A stretch of 13,240 nt of DNA from CAG-390 sp045633005. Its GTDB lineage: Bacteria > Bacillota > Clostridia > Oscillospirales > CAG-272. The DNA lies in the NCBI GenBank assembly GCA_045633005.1, contig JAZQXT010000018.1, positions 1 through 13,240 of the forward strand. Direction: 5' to 3'. Shown in pieces: positions 1-5,682 of this stretch. Under the pieces are notes generated by a model. It was not told the origin of the DNA. It made no database searches and saw nothing but the letters and a program-made list of their open reading frames with translations. Position numbers and translations under genes: made by a program. Every line of letters begins with the position of its first letter. The stretch's first letter is position 1.

Positions 1-87
1 TTCATCGCTCTTTTTTCTTATTGTGGGATTGAACTTTTTTAACTTATCTATCAGTTCGTTCGCCTTGTCAATAGGATTGAATTCCAT
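1..87 (-). CDS. N-terminal fragment of an unidentified protein
   Basis: The minus strand carries an ATG at 85-87 followed by 29 open codons running off the left edge. The visible peptide begins MEFNPIDKANELIDKLKK and is charged and helical-looking, with no signal peptide or recognisable motif. The start is supported by a purine-rich GGTGGAGG stretch just upstream and by a good promoter at 111-139. The product cannot be named from this fragment. Its promoter and leader closely match those of the next upstream gene (248-547), so the two may be co-regulated or belong to a locally duplicated module. Confidence 0.6.
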   Translation of the reverse strand, partial: MEFNPIDKANELIDKLKKFNPTIRKKSDE

Positions 88-110
88 ACCTCCACCGCCT
101 TTCTGATTTT

Positions 111-139
111 ATTGTAGCACAAAAGAGAGGGGAAGTCAA
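111..139 (-). promoter_or_regulatory. Sigma-A promoter for the partial gene at 1-87
   Basis: Read on the minus strand: -35 TTGACT (134-139), 17-base spacer, -10 TACAAT (111-116). It lies about 25 bases before the ATG. From the end of the spacer to GGCGGTG just before the start codon, the sequence is almost identical to the promoter-leader of the gene at 248-547. Confidence 0.65.
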
Positions 140-187
140 TCAAGCGTTGCTCTAATTTGGGGATTTAGGGGCGGTGCGGGCAAAAGG

Positions 188-217
188 AAACTGCTCACGC
201 AATCGCGTGAGCAGTTT
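188..217 (-). terminator. Hairpin terminator after the zinc-ribbon lipoprotein gene
   Basis: Perfect 13-bp inverted repeat (188-200 with 205-217) around a 4-base loop. It lies 31 bases beyond the stop codon of the minus-strand gene at 248-547. On the minus strand the stem ends in TTT followed by CCTTTTG, a moderate U-tract, so it is most likely that gene's terminator. Confidence 0.7.
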
Positions 218-247
218 GTTGATATGTGTTGACAAAAAAGATGCCGA

Positions 248-547
248 CTATTCTTTCTTTTCACAAAATCCTTTTCTTCCGCAATTCGGGCATTTTGCGA
301 CACGAGAACCGTTGTAATGAATAGTGATATATATCTGATACCATTTAGGCTTAAATTCGGTTTTGCATTTAGGACAGACATACGTCTTGGAAATCATAAT
401 GCAGTACAAAACAACGGACAGGATAAATACTGGAGCTGCTATAAAATACCACGGGACATCGAAATGGCTACCAAACCAATTAACCTGACAAGAAGAAAGC
501 ATGAGAGTGGAAAGGAGCAAAAGCAAAGGAATAAATACTTTTTTCAT
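248..547 (-). CDS. Small lipoprotein/membrane protein with a C-terminal zinc ribbon
   Basis: A 99-residue protein. It starts with MKK and a hydrophobic stretch ending in a lipobox-like LSSC (Cys20), consistent with a signal peptidase II lipoprotein. A second hydrophobic helix lies at about 33-52. The C-terminal third has two CxxC pairs, Cys58/Cys61 (CPKC) and Cys86/Cys89 (CPNC), forming a probable zinc ribbon. If the first segment is cleaved and lipidated outside, the second helix would put the ribbon back in the cytoplasm. Alternatively both helices stay as a membrane hairpin. The gene has its own promoter (571-599) and a terminator (188-217), so it is probably monocistronic. The ribosome-binding site is weak (AAAGGCGG). 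Function unknown; a sensor or membrane-bound adaptor is only a guess. Confidence 0.75.
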   Translation of the reverse strand: MKKVFIPLLLLLSTLMLSSCQVNWFGSHFDVPWYFIAAPVFILSVVLYCIMISKTYVCPKCKTEFKPKWYQIYITIHYNGSRVAKCPNCGRKGFCEKKE

Positions 548-570
548 TATAGCACCGCCTTTCTGAGTTT

Positions 571-599
571 AGTATAGCACACTTTTGGGAGGATTGCAA
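571..599 (-). promoter_or_regulatory. Sigma-A promoter for the zinc-ribbon lipoprotein gene
   Basis: Minus strand: -35 TTGCAA (594-599), 17-base spacer, -10 TATACT (571-576), about 24 bases before the ATG. The leader after the -10 repeats the leader of the gene at 1-87 nearly base for base (TCAGAAAGGCGGTG in both). Confidence 0.6.
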
Positions 600-618
600 T
601 ACTACTGCACAACCTTCC

Positions 619-753
619 GGAATTTCGCGCTTTGCGCGAATATTCGCACGCTCTCCGCCTGGCAAGCGAGCTTGCCGATCTTCGAGCGGCGAATGCGGAC
701 CGGATTCCGCTGCGCTCCGCTTGCGGAGCGCGGTCCGATTCGTGCGTAGCACG
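619..753. repeat. Cluster of nested palindromes (REP-like intergenic element)
   Basis: About 135 bases packed with inverted repeats and no credible gene. (1) GAAT-TTCGCGC (620-630), TTT loop, GCGCGAA-t-ATTC (634-645), a stem with one bulged base. (2) GGCAAGC-GA-GCTTGCC (661-676). (3) An outer stem of 691-702 with 731-741 (GAATgCGGACCG / CGGTCCGATTC), again with a bulged base after GAAT. (4) Inside it, GCGCTCCGC-TT-GCGGAGCGC (712-731), 9 bp perfect. (5) CGTGC-GTA-GCACG (741-753). A related element begins at about 13191. This looks like a dispersed structured repeat, but only two copies are in view. Confidence 0.6.
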
Positions 754-754
754 A

Positions 755-793
755 CCAAAAAGAGGAGGACACCTATTGGTGTCCTGCTCTTTT

Positions 794-796
<3 letters not shown>
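755..796 (-). terminator. Terminator of the tRNA operon
   Basis: Long hairpin: CCAAAAAGAG-g-AGGACACC (755-773), loop TATT, and the complement at 778-796 with one G-G mismatch (765/786). On the minus strand the 3' arm ends CTCTTTTT, giving the U-tract. The hairpin base uses two bases of the encoded CCA end of tRNA-Cys, so termination starts right at the 3' end of the last tRNA. Confidence 0.8.
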
Positions 797-868
<72 letters not shown>

Positions 869-877
869 GTAAAATGT

Positions 878-912
878 AATGGGGACGAAGTTTTTTTCGT
901 CCCCATTTTTTT
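878..912. terminator. Terminator-like hairpin between tRNA-Gly and tRNA-Cys
   Basis: Perfect 12-bp stem AATGGGGACGAA (878-889) with TTCGTCCCCATT (896-907) around GTTTTT. A run of seven T follows on the plus strand (906-912); on the minus strand only ACATTTT follows. It therefore looks strongest as a plus-strand terminator, though the tRNA operon runs on the minus strand. It may act in both directions, attenuate tRNA-Cys, or be an RNA-processing signal. Confidence 0.55.
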
Positions 913-987
913 GGAGCGGATTACGGGGCTCGAACCCCCCACCTCGACCTTGGCAAGGTCGCGCTCTACCAAATGAGCTAAATCCGC
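912..987 (-). tRNA. tRNA-Gly(GCC)
   Basis: Cloverleaf on the minus strand: acceptor GCGGATT with AATCCGC, D arm TAGCTCA..GGTAGAGC, anticodon GCC in CTTGCCAAG, T loop GGTTCGAGC, encoded CCA (912-914). Confidence 0.95.
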
Positions 988-990
988 AAA

Positions 991-1066
991 TGGTGCCTCC
1001 GGTCGGAATTGAACCAACGACACGGGGATTTTCAGTCCCCTGCTCTACCAACTGAGCTACAGAGGC
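991..1066 (-). tRNA. tRNA-Phe(GAA)
   Basis: Cloverleaf on the minus strand: acceptor GCCTCTG/CGGAGGC, D arm TAGCTCAGTTGGTAGAGC, anticodon GAA in ACTGAAAAT, T loop GGTTCAATTCC, encoded CCA (991-993). Three bases separate it from tRNA-Gly. Confidence 0.95.
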
Positions 1067-1067
1067 G

Positions 1068-1085
1068 TACAGCAAGGGTGCTGTA
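1068..1085 (-). other. Spacer hairpin between tRNA-Asp and tRNA-Phe
   Basis: Perfect 7-bp stem TACAGCA (1068-1074) with TGCTGTA (1079-1085) around AGGG. It fills the only long gap in the upstream part of the tRNA operon. With no U-tract, a processing or insulating role is more likely than termination. Confidence 0.45.
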
Positions 1086-1087
1086 TA

Positions 1088-1164
1088 TGGCGACCCGGAT
1101 GGGGCTCGAACCCACGACCTCCAGCGTGACAGGCTGGCGCTCTAACCAACTGAGCTACCGGGCC
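1088..1164 (-). tRNA. tRNA-Asp(GTC)
   Basis: Cloverleaf on the minus strand: acceptor GGCCCGG/CCGGGTC (one G-U pair), discriminator G as usual for tRNA-Asp, D arm TAGCTCAGTTGGTTAGAGC, anticodon GTC in CTGTCAC, T loop GGTTCGAGC, encoded CCA (1088-1090). Confidence 0.95.
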
Positions 1165-1167
1165 AAA

Positions 1168-1243
1168 TGGTGGGAACAATAGGGCTCGAACCTATGACCC
1201 TCTGCTTGTAAGGCAGATGCTCTCCCAGCTGAGCTATGCTCCC
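1168..1243 (-). tRNA. tRNA-Val(TAC)
   Basis: Cloverleaf on the minus strand: acceptor GGGAGCA with TGTTCCC, D arm TAGCTCAGCTGGGAGAGC, anticodon TAC in CTTACAA, T loop GGTTCGAGC, encoded CCA (1168-1170). It is the first gene of the operon, about 43 bases downstream of the -10 box. Confidence 0.95.
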
Positions 1244-1285
1244 ATGTGGCCTTTGCTGATCGCCGTACTGCCGGCGACAGATAGG

Positions 1286-1314
1286 ATTATATCACATCCG
1301 TCGCCGCTTGTCAA
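1286..1314 (-). promoter_or_regulatory. Consensus promoter of the tRNA operon
   Basis: Minus strand: perfect -35 TTGACA (1309-1314), 17-base spacer, perfect -10 TATAAT (1286-1291), with TG one base upstream of the -10 (extended -10). This is a full-consensus sigma-A promoter, as expected for stable RNA genes. The leader contains a short CGCCG/CGGCG hairpin at about 1262-1276. Confidence 0.9.
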
Positions 1315-1318
1315 TACC

Positions 1319-1364
1319 TTTTTTCAAATTTTTTTCAATTTTTTGAAAGTTTTTTTATTTTTTT
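1319..1364 (-). promoter_or_regulatory. Phased A-tract UP-like element upstream of the tRNA promoter
   Basis: On the minus strand five A-tracts of 6-7 bases lie just upstream of the -35 box (1319-1324, 1329-1335, 1339-1344, 1350-1356, 1358-1364). Their centres are about 8-11.5 bases apart, close to one helical turn. This fits an UP element and/or intrinsically bent DNA that boosts a strong stable-RNA promoter. Confidence 0.6.
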
Positions 1365-1390
1365 GGTTTTGATACCAAAAAAGTATCATT

Positions 1391-2302
1391 TTACGAATTT
1401 TTGAGTCTTTTTGCCTCATCAAGAAGTGTTTTTTCGTCGAAAGTGTATTTTTTATCGCAGAATCTACAGCACACTTCAAGCTCGCGCGCCTTGCCCTCGG
1501 ACTCCTGCTCGTCAAGAAGCTTCAAAATATCCTTCTCGCCAAGTGATGCGACGGCGCGCAGCATACGCTCCATTTCGCAAGTGCATTTGTACTCCACCTC
1601 AAGCTCGTCGAATACGTCGTACTCGATACCCTCAAGCGCGATGTCTGCGATCTCGCGGCAGGTCTTGCCCTGCGCGAGCAGGGAAGAAACGTTAGCGAGG
1701 TTGGCGGCGTTTGCCTCTATCTTATCGACTGTCTCCTCGTCGGCAAAGGGCAAAAGCTGTACGAACACGCCGCCCGCCGCAAGGCAGGAAAGGTCGCGGT
1801 CGACGAGCACGCCGAGTGCGCACACGGTAGGTATCTGCTCGCTTACTGCGTAATATCTTGCGATGTCCTCGGCAATTTCTCCGCCCGCAAGGGGGATGGA
1901 GCCGCTAAAGGGCTCGCCGTTGCCGTTGTCGCGCACGACGTTGAGATATCCCTCGCCAACCGCTCCGCCCACGTCAAGCTTGCCGTTGGGCTTCAGGGGG
2001 ATATCGACGGCGGGATTTCCTATATATCCGCGCACGTTACCGTACCAATCCGCAAGCGCGATAATGCGTCCCGCAGGTCCGTCACCCGCTACGGTGAGCG
2101 TCAGGCTTTCGTTTTCCTCGCCCATCATCGCGCCCATTATCGACGCGCCCGTAAGAAGTCTGCCGAGCGCCGCCGTGGCGGTGGGGGAGGTCTTATGGTA
2201 TCCGATGGCGGCGTTCACTATCGCGCGTGAGTCGATAACGTGTATACGCGCCGAGCCGTCGGCGGTCATACCGCGAAGTATAGTAGATCTTTTCTGTTCC
2301 AT
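1391..2302 (-). CDS. hslO: Hsp33 redox-regulated chaperone
   Basis: A 303-residue protein matching the Hsp33 family in length and order. The N-terminal chaperone core contains GASIMGAMM, GDGPAGRI and the GGVFVQLLP segment. The C-terminal redox switch has a CxC pair (Cys240-Thr-Cys242) and a CxxC pair (Cys279/Cys282, CRFC). In the family these four cysteines bind zinc when reduced; oxidation forms disulfides, unfolds the linker and switches on holdase activity. The ATG at 2300-2302 is 18 bases after the methyltransferase stop, with a weak GGAAG site. It is the last gene of the murC - methyltransferase - hslO unit. A modest GATAC/GTATC hairpin at 1370-1388 follows the stop, without a T-tract on the coding strand. 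Confidence 0.95.
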   Translation of the reverse strand: MEQKRSTILRGMTADGSARIHVIDSRAIVNAAIGYHKTSPTATAALGRLLTGASIMGAMMGEENESLTLTVAGDGPAGRIIALADWYGNVRGYIGNPAVDIPLKPNGKLDVGGAVGEGYLNVVRDNGNGEPFSGSIPLAGGEIAEDIARYYAVSEQIPTVCALGVLVDRDLSCLAAGGVFVQLLPFADEETVDKIEANAANLANVSSLLAQGKTCREIADIALEGIEYDVFDELEVEYKCTCEMERMLRAVASLGEKDILKLLDEQESEGKARELEVCCRFCDKKYTFDEKTLLDEAKRLKNS

Positions 2303-2320
2303 ATCAATTAACTTCCATAT

Positions 2321-3088
2321 TTATTTTTTTGCCCTTGCGGCGAAATACAGCTTGCTGTCGTTCTTTCGCGGTGGGCGCATATTGGTGTTTCCGAAAACGC
2401 CAAGAAGCTCAAAGCCCGCGCCCTCAAGCGCCGCCGTCAGCTCCTCTCGGCTGTAGTAGCGCTCGCTCCATTCCTCGTCGCTTCGTGAATAGATACCGCT
2501 ACCCGCCTCGCTTTCGGTAAAGAGCGTGATGTAAAAGCGGCAGATGCCGCGCTTTTCGGAATAATCGTTTTGCCAATTGCAAAATACGGCTCTGCCGTCG
2601 TCAAGCTCGTCCTCGAATTGATAGGATTGCCTTGCGTATTCCGTGTTAAAGCGGTAGGCGGAGTTTACGTCAAAAAGGAAAATGCCGTCGGGGTCAAGAT
2701 AATTATGCACGAGGGAGAAGCATTTTTCAAGCTCGCCCTTGCGCGTAAGGTGATTGATTGAGTCAAGGGAGCATATAGTCGCGCCGACCGTGCCGTAAAG
2801 CTCGAAGGCGCACATATTCTGGCAAAGCAAAAGGGTGTTTTCTGAGCAACGCTCGCGTGCGACGGAGAGCATTTCGGGGGATGCGTCCACTCCCGTCATA
2901 TCGTAGCCGCGCTCGGAGAGAAGCTCGGTGAGCGTTCCCGTGCCGCACGCGAGGTCAAGCACGAGCGCCGGACGGGCGGGGAGGTGCGCGTCAAAGCAAC
3001 GCTCGGCGAAGTCCGCCCAAGCGGCGTAGTCCACCTCGCCGTTAAAGCTGTCGTAGGCGCACGATATTGCGCCGTAACCGCGGCTCAT
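2321..3088 (-). CDS. Class I SAM-dependent methyltransferase
   Basis: A 255-residue protein with a Rossmann-type methyltransferase fold. Motif I is LDLACGTGTLT (about 44-54), the acidic residue after strand beta2 is in GVDAS (66-70), and a CSLDSINHL segment follows, where a post-motif aspartate is expected. A beta-rich insert at about 155-205 (FCNWQNDY, FYITLF) resembles small-molecule methyltransferases related to the Methyltransf_25/11 families. The substrate cannot be read from the sequence. The start codon overlaps the murC stop by 4 bases (ATGA), so translation is probably coupled to MurC; hslO follows 18 bases downstream. A link to cell-wall precursor metabolism is possible from context only. 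Confidence 0.85.
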   Translation of the reverse strand: MSRGYGAISCAYDSFNGEVDYAAWADFAERCFDAHLPARPALVLDLACGTGTLTELLSERGYDMTGVDASPEMLSVARERCSENTLLLCQNMCAFELYGTVGATICSLDSINHLTRKGELEKCFSLVHNYLDPDGIFLFDVNSAYRFNTEYARQSYQFEDELDDGRAVFCNWQNDYSEKRGICRFYITLFTESEAGSGIYSRSDEEWSERYYSREELTAALEGAGFELLGVFGNTNMRPPRKNDSKLYFAARAKK

Positions 3089-4485
3089 TTAAGATCAAGC
3101 AGGGGGAATACCTTGTAAATATCCCCTGCGCCCATTACTACCACGAGGTCGCCCTCGCGTGCGTTTTGGCGAATATATTCCGCTATCGCCTCAAAAGAGG
3201 GGAGCGCGACGGCTTTTTCGCCTATCGCCGCGGCGAGCTTTTGCGCGCTGACACCGAGGGTGTCCACCTCGCGCGCCGCGTAGATTTCGGCTACTACGAC
3301 CTTGTCGGCTACGTCAAGCGCCGTGGCAAAGTCCGAAAACAGCTCTGCGGTGCGGCTGTAGGTGTGCGGCTGAAAAACGCATATCATCCTATCGTAGCCC
3401 ATCTGACGAAAGCCGTCAAGCGTGGTTGCTACCTCGGTCGGATGATGTCCGTAATCGTCGTAAACGGCGGCACCCGATACCGAGCCCTTGTATTCCATTC
3501 TTCTGCCCGCACCCGTGAAGCGCGAGAGTCCGCGAGCGATAAGGGCGGCGTCAAGCCCTGCGGTGTGTGCGGCGGCAAACGCCGCAAGTGCGTTGTAGAT
3601 ATTGTGATTTCCGCATACGGAAAGGTCAACGTGGGCAACGATCTCACCAAAGGCGCAAACGTCAAAAGACGGTCTGCCGCGATCTACGCTGATATTTACG
3701 GCGCGGTAGTCGGCATTTTCATCCTTCAGCGCAAAGCTTACGGGCTTTCCGACGTATGAGTGAATAACGAGGCGCACGTTTTCGTCGTCGGAGTTGTAGA
3801 TACAGCATCCGTCAGCGCCCGTGATGGCGGCAAAGTTTGAGTAGGAGCGCCTTATCTGCGTCATACTCTTGAAATAGTCCACGTGGTCCATCTCGATATT
3901 CAGAATAATGGCGGTCGTGGGGTTGAAGTCAAGGAATGAATCCATATACTCGCAAGCCTCGAAGATGAAAAACTCCTCTCCGCCTATGCGGTACGCGCCG
4001 CCCATAGCGTCAAGCCGCGCACCCGAAAGCACGGTGGGGTCGGCGCACGCTTCCATGTACGCAAGGGCGCACATTGACGTGCAGGTGCTCTTGCCGTGCA
4101 TACCCGAAACGCCGAGGCGGTTTTTGTAGCCCATCATAACGTAACCGAGGTAATCCGCCCTCGATATGCAGGGAATGCCCGACATTTGCGCCGCCTTGTA
4201 TTCGGGGTTTTCGGGGGATATGGCAACGGTATATACCATAGCGTCGTAGCCCTCAATATTTGCGGCGTCGTGACCGTGAAATACGGTTATACCCGACGCC
4301 TCAAGCGAGCGGGTAACGTCGGTAACGCCCGTGTCAGAGCCGCCGACCTTAAAGCCGCGCAGCTTCGAGATAAGGGCGAGCGAGGACATATTTACCCCGC
4401 CGATGCCCGCGAAAAATATACTGCGAGTGCCCGACAGCATCTGGGCGATATTTTTAGCTCCGTAGTGAGTGTTGGGAGTAGCCAT
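3085..4485 (-). CDS. murC: UDP-N-acetylmuramate--L-alanine ligase
   Basis: A 466-residue Mur ligase that adds L-alanine to UDP-MurNAc, using ATP, in the cytoplasmic stage of peptidoglycan synthesis. Visible signatures: N-terminal nucleotide-binding AGIGGVNMSSLA (26-37); ATP P-loop GMHGKST (128-134); EACEYMDSFL (176-185), the form I associate with clostridial MurC; NIEMDHVDYF (196-205); CGNHNIYN (291-298); DDYGHHPTE (343-351); FQPHTYSRT (371-379); GAGDI (452-456). The P-loop carries Met and Ser where GTHGKTT is usual, while the catalytic Lys is kept. A strong AAGGAGG (4492-4498) sits 6 bases before the ATG. It is first in an operon with a methyltransferase and hslO, and diverges from spoVG. 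Confidence 0.96.
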   Translation of the reverse strand: MATPNTHYGAKNIAQMLSGTRSIFFAGIGGVNMSSLALISKLRGFKVGGSDTGVTDVTRSLEASGITVFHGHDAANIEGYDAMVYTVAISPENPEYKAAQMSGIPCISRADYLGYVMMGYKNRLGVSGMHGKSTCTSMCALAYMEACADPTVLSGARLDAMGGAYRIGGEEFFIFEACEYMDSFLDFNPTTAIILNIEMDHVDYFKSMTQIRRSYSNFAAITGADGCCIYNSDDENVRLVIHSYVGKPVSFALKDENADYRAVNISVDRGRPSFDVCAFGEIVAHVDLSVCGNHNIYNALAAFAAAHTAGLDAALIARGLSRFTGAGRRMEYKGSVSGAAVYDDYGHHPTEVATTLDGFRQMGYDRMICVFQPHTYSRTAELFSDFATALDVADKVVVAEIYAAREVDTLGVSAQKLAAAIGEKAVALPSFEAIAEYIRQNAREGDLVVVMGAGDIYKVFPLLDLK

Positions 4486-4523
4486 AGCGTGCCTCCTTGT
4501 ATAAATTTGTAAAAAAATGAATT

Positions 4524-4553
4524 ATTATACTAAAATTGACTTGAAATTGTTAA
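4524..4553 (-). promoter_or_regulatory. Probable promoter of the murC operon
   Basis: Minus strand: -10 TATAAT (4524-4529) with -35 TTAACA (4548-4553), 18-base spacer, about 39 bases before the murC ATG. It lies in an AT-rich divergent region (4486-4676) that also carries the spoVG promoter. Confidence 0.55.
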
Positions 4554-4590
4554 TAAATCTGTTAATTTTCACACAAAAATCTAAATTTGG

Positions 4591-4621
4591 TTGAATATTC
4601 TTAACAAATTCATTATATAAT
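4591..4621 (+). promoter_or_regulatory. Probable promoter of spoVG
   Basis: Plus strand: TTGAAT (4591-4596), then TATATA (4614-4619, 17-base spacer) overlapping TATAAT (4616-4621). The start would be near 4628, giving a leader of about 50 bases with a weak ACTGT/ACAGT hairpin (4636-4652). In Bacillus spoVG is read by sigma-H, but no AGGA..GAAT pair is obvious here. Confidence 0.5.
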
Positions 4622-4676
4622 AGTATGCGTGAAGGACTGTATAAAGCACAGTAAATTTTTATCGAGGAGGAATTGA

Positions 4677-4988
4677 ATGCAGATCACTGATATCAAAGTG
4701 AGAAAATTATTCGACGAAGGACCAATGAAGGCAGTTGTATCCGTAACCTTCGACGGACAGCTCGCCGTTCACGACATCAAGGTAATCAATGCACGCGACC
4801 GTTTCTTTATCGTAATGCCCAGCCGTAAGAATCCTGACGAAACGTTCAGGGATATAGTACATCCCATCAACGCTCAGTTCCGCGCATCTCTTGAAAGCGC
4901 GGTCATCGAGGCGTATACCGCCGCCCTTGAGGCAGCCGAGAACGCCGTCGAGGATGCAGAAGTGGCAGAGGAAGTTACAAGCGTTTAA
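4677..4988 (+). CDS. spoVG: SpoVG, RNA-binding regulator of septation
   Basis: A 103-residue protein with the SpoVG core throughout: N-terminal MQITDIKVRKL, MKAVVSVTFDGQLAVHDIKV, the MPSRKNPDETFRDIVHPIN segment (about 48-66), and a helical acidic tail rich in Ala and Glu (about 80-103). Length matches the family (about 90-105). SpoVG proteins are small nucleic-acid-binding regulators that act on septation, sporulation and cell-envelope genes. The AGGAGG site lies 6 bases before the ATG. The gene stands alone, with a promoter in the divergent region and a strong terminator at 5008. The murC neighbour across the shared promoter region is a natural regulatory pairing, but that is inference. Confidence 0.96.
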   Translation: MQITDIKVRKLFDEGPMKAVVSVTFDGQLAVHDIKVINARDRFFIVMPSRKNPDETFRDIVHPINAQFRASLESAVIEAYTAALEAAENAVEDAEVAEEVTSV

Positions 4989-5007
4989 TATAGACTTTTT
5001 GAGCAAT

Positions 5008-5036
5008 GGGTGCGAAAGCACCCTTTTTTATTTTTT
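5008..5036. terminator. Bidirectional terminator between spoVG and the phosphoesterase gene
   Basis: GGGTGC (5008-5013), GAAA tetraloop, GCACCC (5018-5023), then TTTTTTATTTTTT on the plus strand. It overlaps the last codons of the convergent minus-strand gene, which reads an AT-rich flank into the same hairpin. Confidence 0.9.
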
Positions 5037-5543
5037 AAAGTGCGAGGTCAAAAGGACTCCGTCCCTGAACGTAAGCACGCCGTAGCTGAGGCTGTAGCCT
5101 TTGCCGACCGTGCCCGGATTCATTATCCGTAGCGGCTTTTTCAGCACCGTTCCGCCGACGCTGCTGCCCGACGGGAGATATTCGTCGGTCGGGATATGTG
5201 TATGTCCGTAAAGCAAAAGGTCAGCATCCGCCTCGATTGCGGCGAGAGTTGCGGCGGACATAGTGCTTTTTACCGAGCGCAAATGTCCGTGCATCATAAG
5301 TATGCGCGTGCCCGATATTTCAACGACCTTTTCATATGCGTCTTTCTTGGGGGTGGGGTACGTCCAGCCCTCGAAATTCCCCCAAACGCTGTACACCCGT
5401 CTGCCCTCTAAATTGAGAAAGGATAGGTCGTCAAGCCCGTCGCCGAGGTGGATGATATCGGCGGTGGGGTTAGCGTCAAGCGCCTGCTTCATAAGGCTTG
5501 CGTTTCCGTGGGAGTCCGAAAAGACGAGAACAGTTTTTTCCAT
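5028..5543 (-). CDS. YfcE/MJ0936-family metallophosphoesterase
   Basis: A 171-residue calcineurin-like phosphodiesterase. Metal-binding boxes are in family order: D10-S-H12 (FSDSHGN), GD35, GN56, H85-G-H87, and GHTH (H114/H116) followed by NPGTVGKG. Family members hydrolyse simple phosphodiesters with two divalent metals; the natural substrate is usually unknown. The third box reads GNFE, where GNCD or GNND is more usual. The ATG at 5541-5543 has a CGGAG site 6 bases upstream and a good promoter at 5571-5599. It converges on spoVG and diverges from the small-protein operon at 5683. Confidence 0.92.
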   Translation of the reverse strand: MEKTVLVFSDSHGNASLMKQALDANPTADIIHLGDGLDDLSFLNLEGRRVYSVWGNFEGWTYPTPKKDAYEKVVEISGTRILMMHGHLRSVKSTMSAATLAAIEADADLLLYGHTHIPTDEYLPSGSSVGGTVLKKPLRIMNPGTVGKGYSLSYGVLTFRDGVLLTSHFKK

Positions 5544-5570
5544 ACGTTGCTCCGAATATTATTTCATTAT

Positions 5571-5599
5571 ATTATACCACTTTTTTTGCCGTTTGTCCA
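5571..5599 (-). promoter_or_regulatory. Promoter of the phosphoesterase gene
   Basis: Minus strand: -35 TGGACA (5594-5599), 17-base spacer, -10 TATAAT (5571-5576). A second overlapping TATAAT lies at 5566-5571. Confidence 0.7.
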
Positions 5600-5611
5600 C
5601 ACCTTATGTGG

Positions 5612-5638
5612 CACAAGAAGGAAAAAAAACATATACTG
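5612..5638 (+). promoter_or_regulatory. Possible sporulation (sigma-K/E-like) promoter for the small-protein operon
   Basis: Plus strand: CACA (5612-5615), 14-base spacer, CATATACTG (5630-5638). This resembles the mother-cell pattern mACm - N14-16 - CATAnnnTA, with one mismatch at the last base. No consensus sigma-A pair is evident between 5600 and 5683. A short GGTC/GACC hairpin lies at 5649-5661. Such short matches occur by chance, so this is a hypothesis. Confidence 0.3.
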
Positions 5639-5682
5639 CCCATGAGAAAGGTCGTAATGACCGTAAAAAAGGAGTGAACGCT

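Noticed and set aside
731..741. CGGTCCGATTC equals part of the tRNA-Cys T arm, in inverted orientation, suggesting an integration-site remnant
   Set aside because: Only 11 bases, inverted relative to what integration at a tRNA 3' end would leave, inside a palindrome-rich block, and no integrase is nearby.
1334..1364. TTTCAA-TTTT-TTGAAA hairpin followed by T-runs as a plus-strand terminator
   Set aside because: No plus-strand gene lies upstream. The T-runs are better explained as phased A-tracts of the minus-strand tRNA promoter.
1370..1388. TGATAC/GTATCA hairpin just after hslO as its terminator
   Set aside because: The stem is only 6 bp and is followed on the coding strand by A-rich, not T-rich, sequence. 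It could still contribute, but not enough to call.
4591..4596. Sigma-H promoter for spoVG, as in Bacillus
   Set aside because: GAAT occurs at 4593-4596, but no AGGA-type -35 box lies at the right distance; a sigma-A-like pair fits better.
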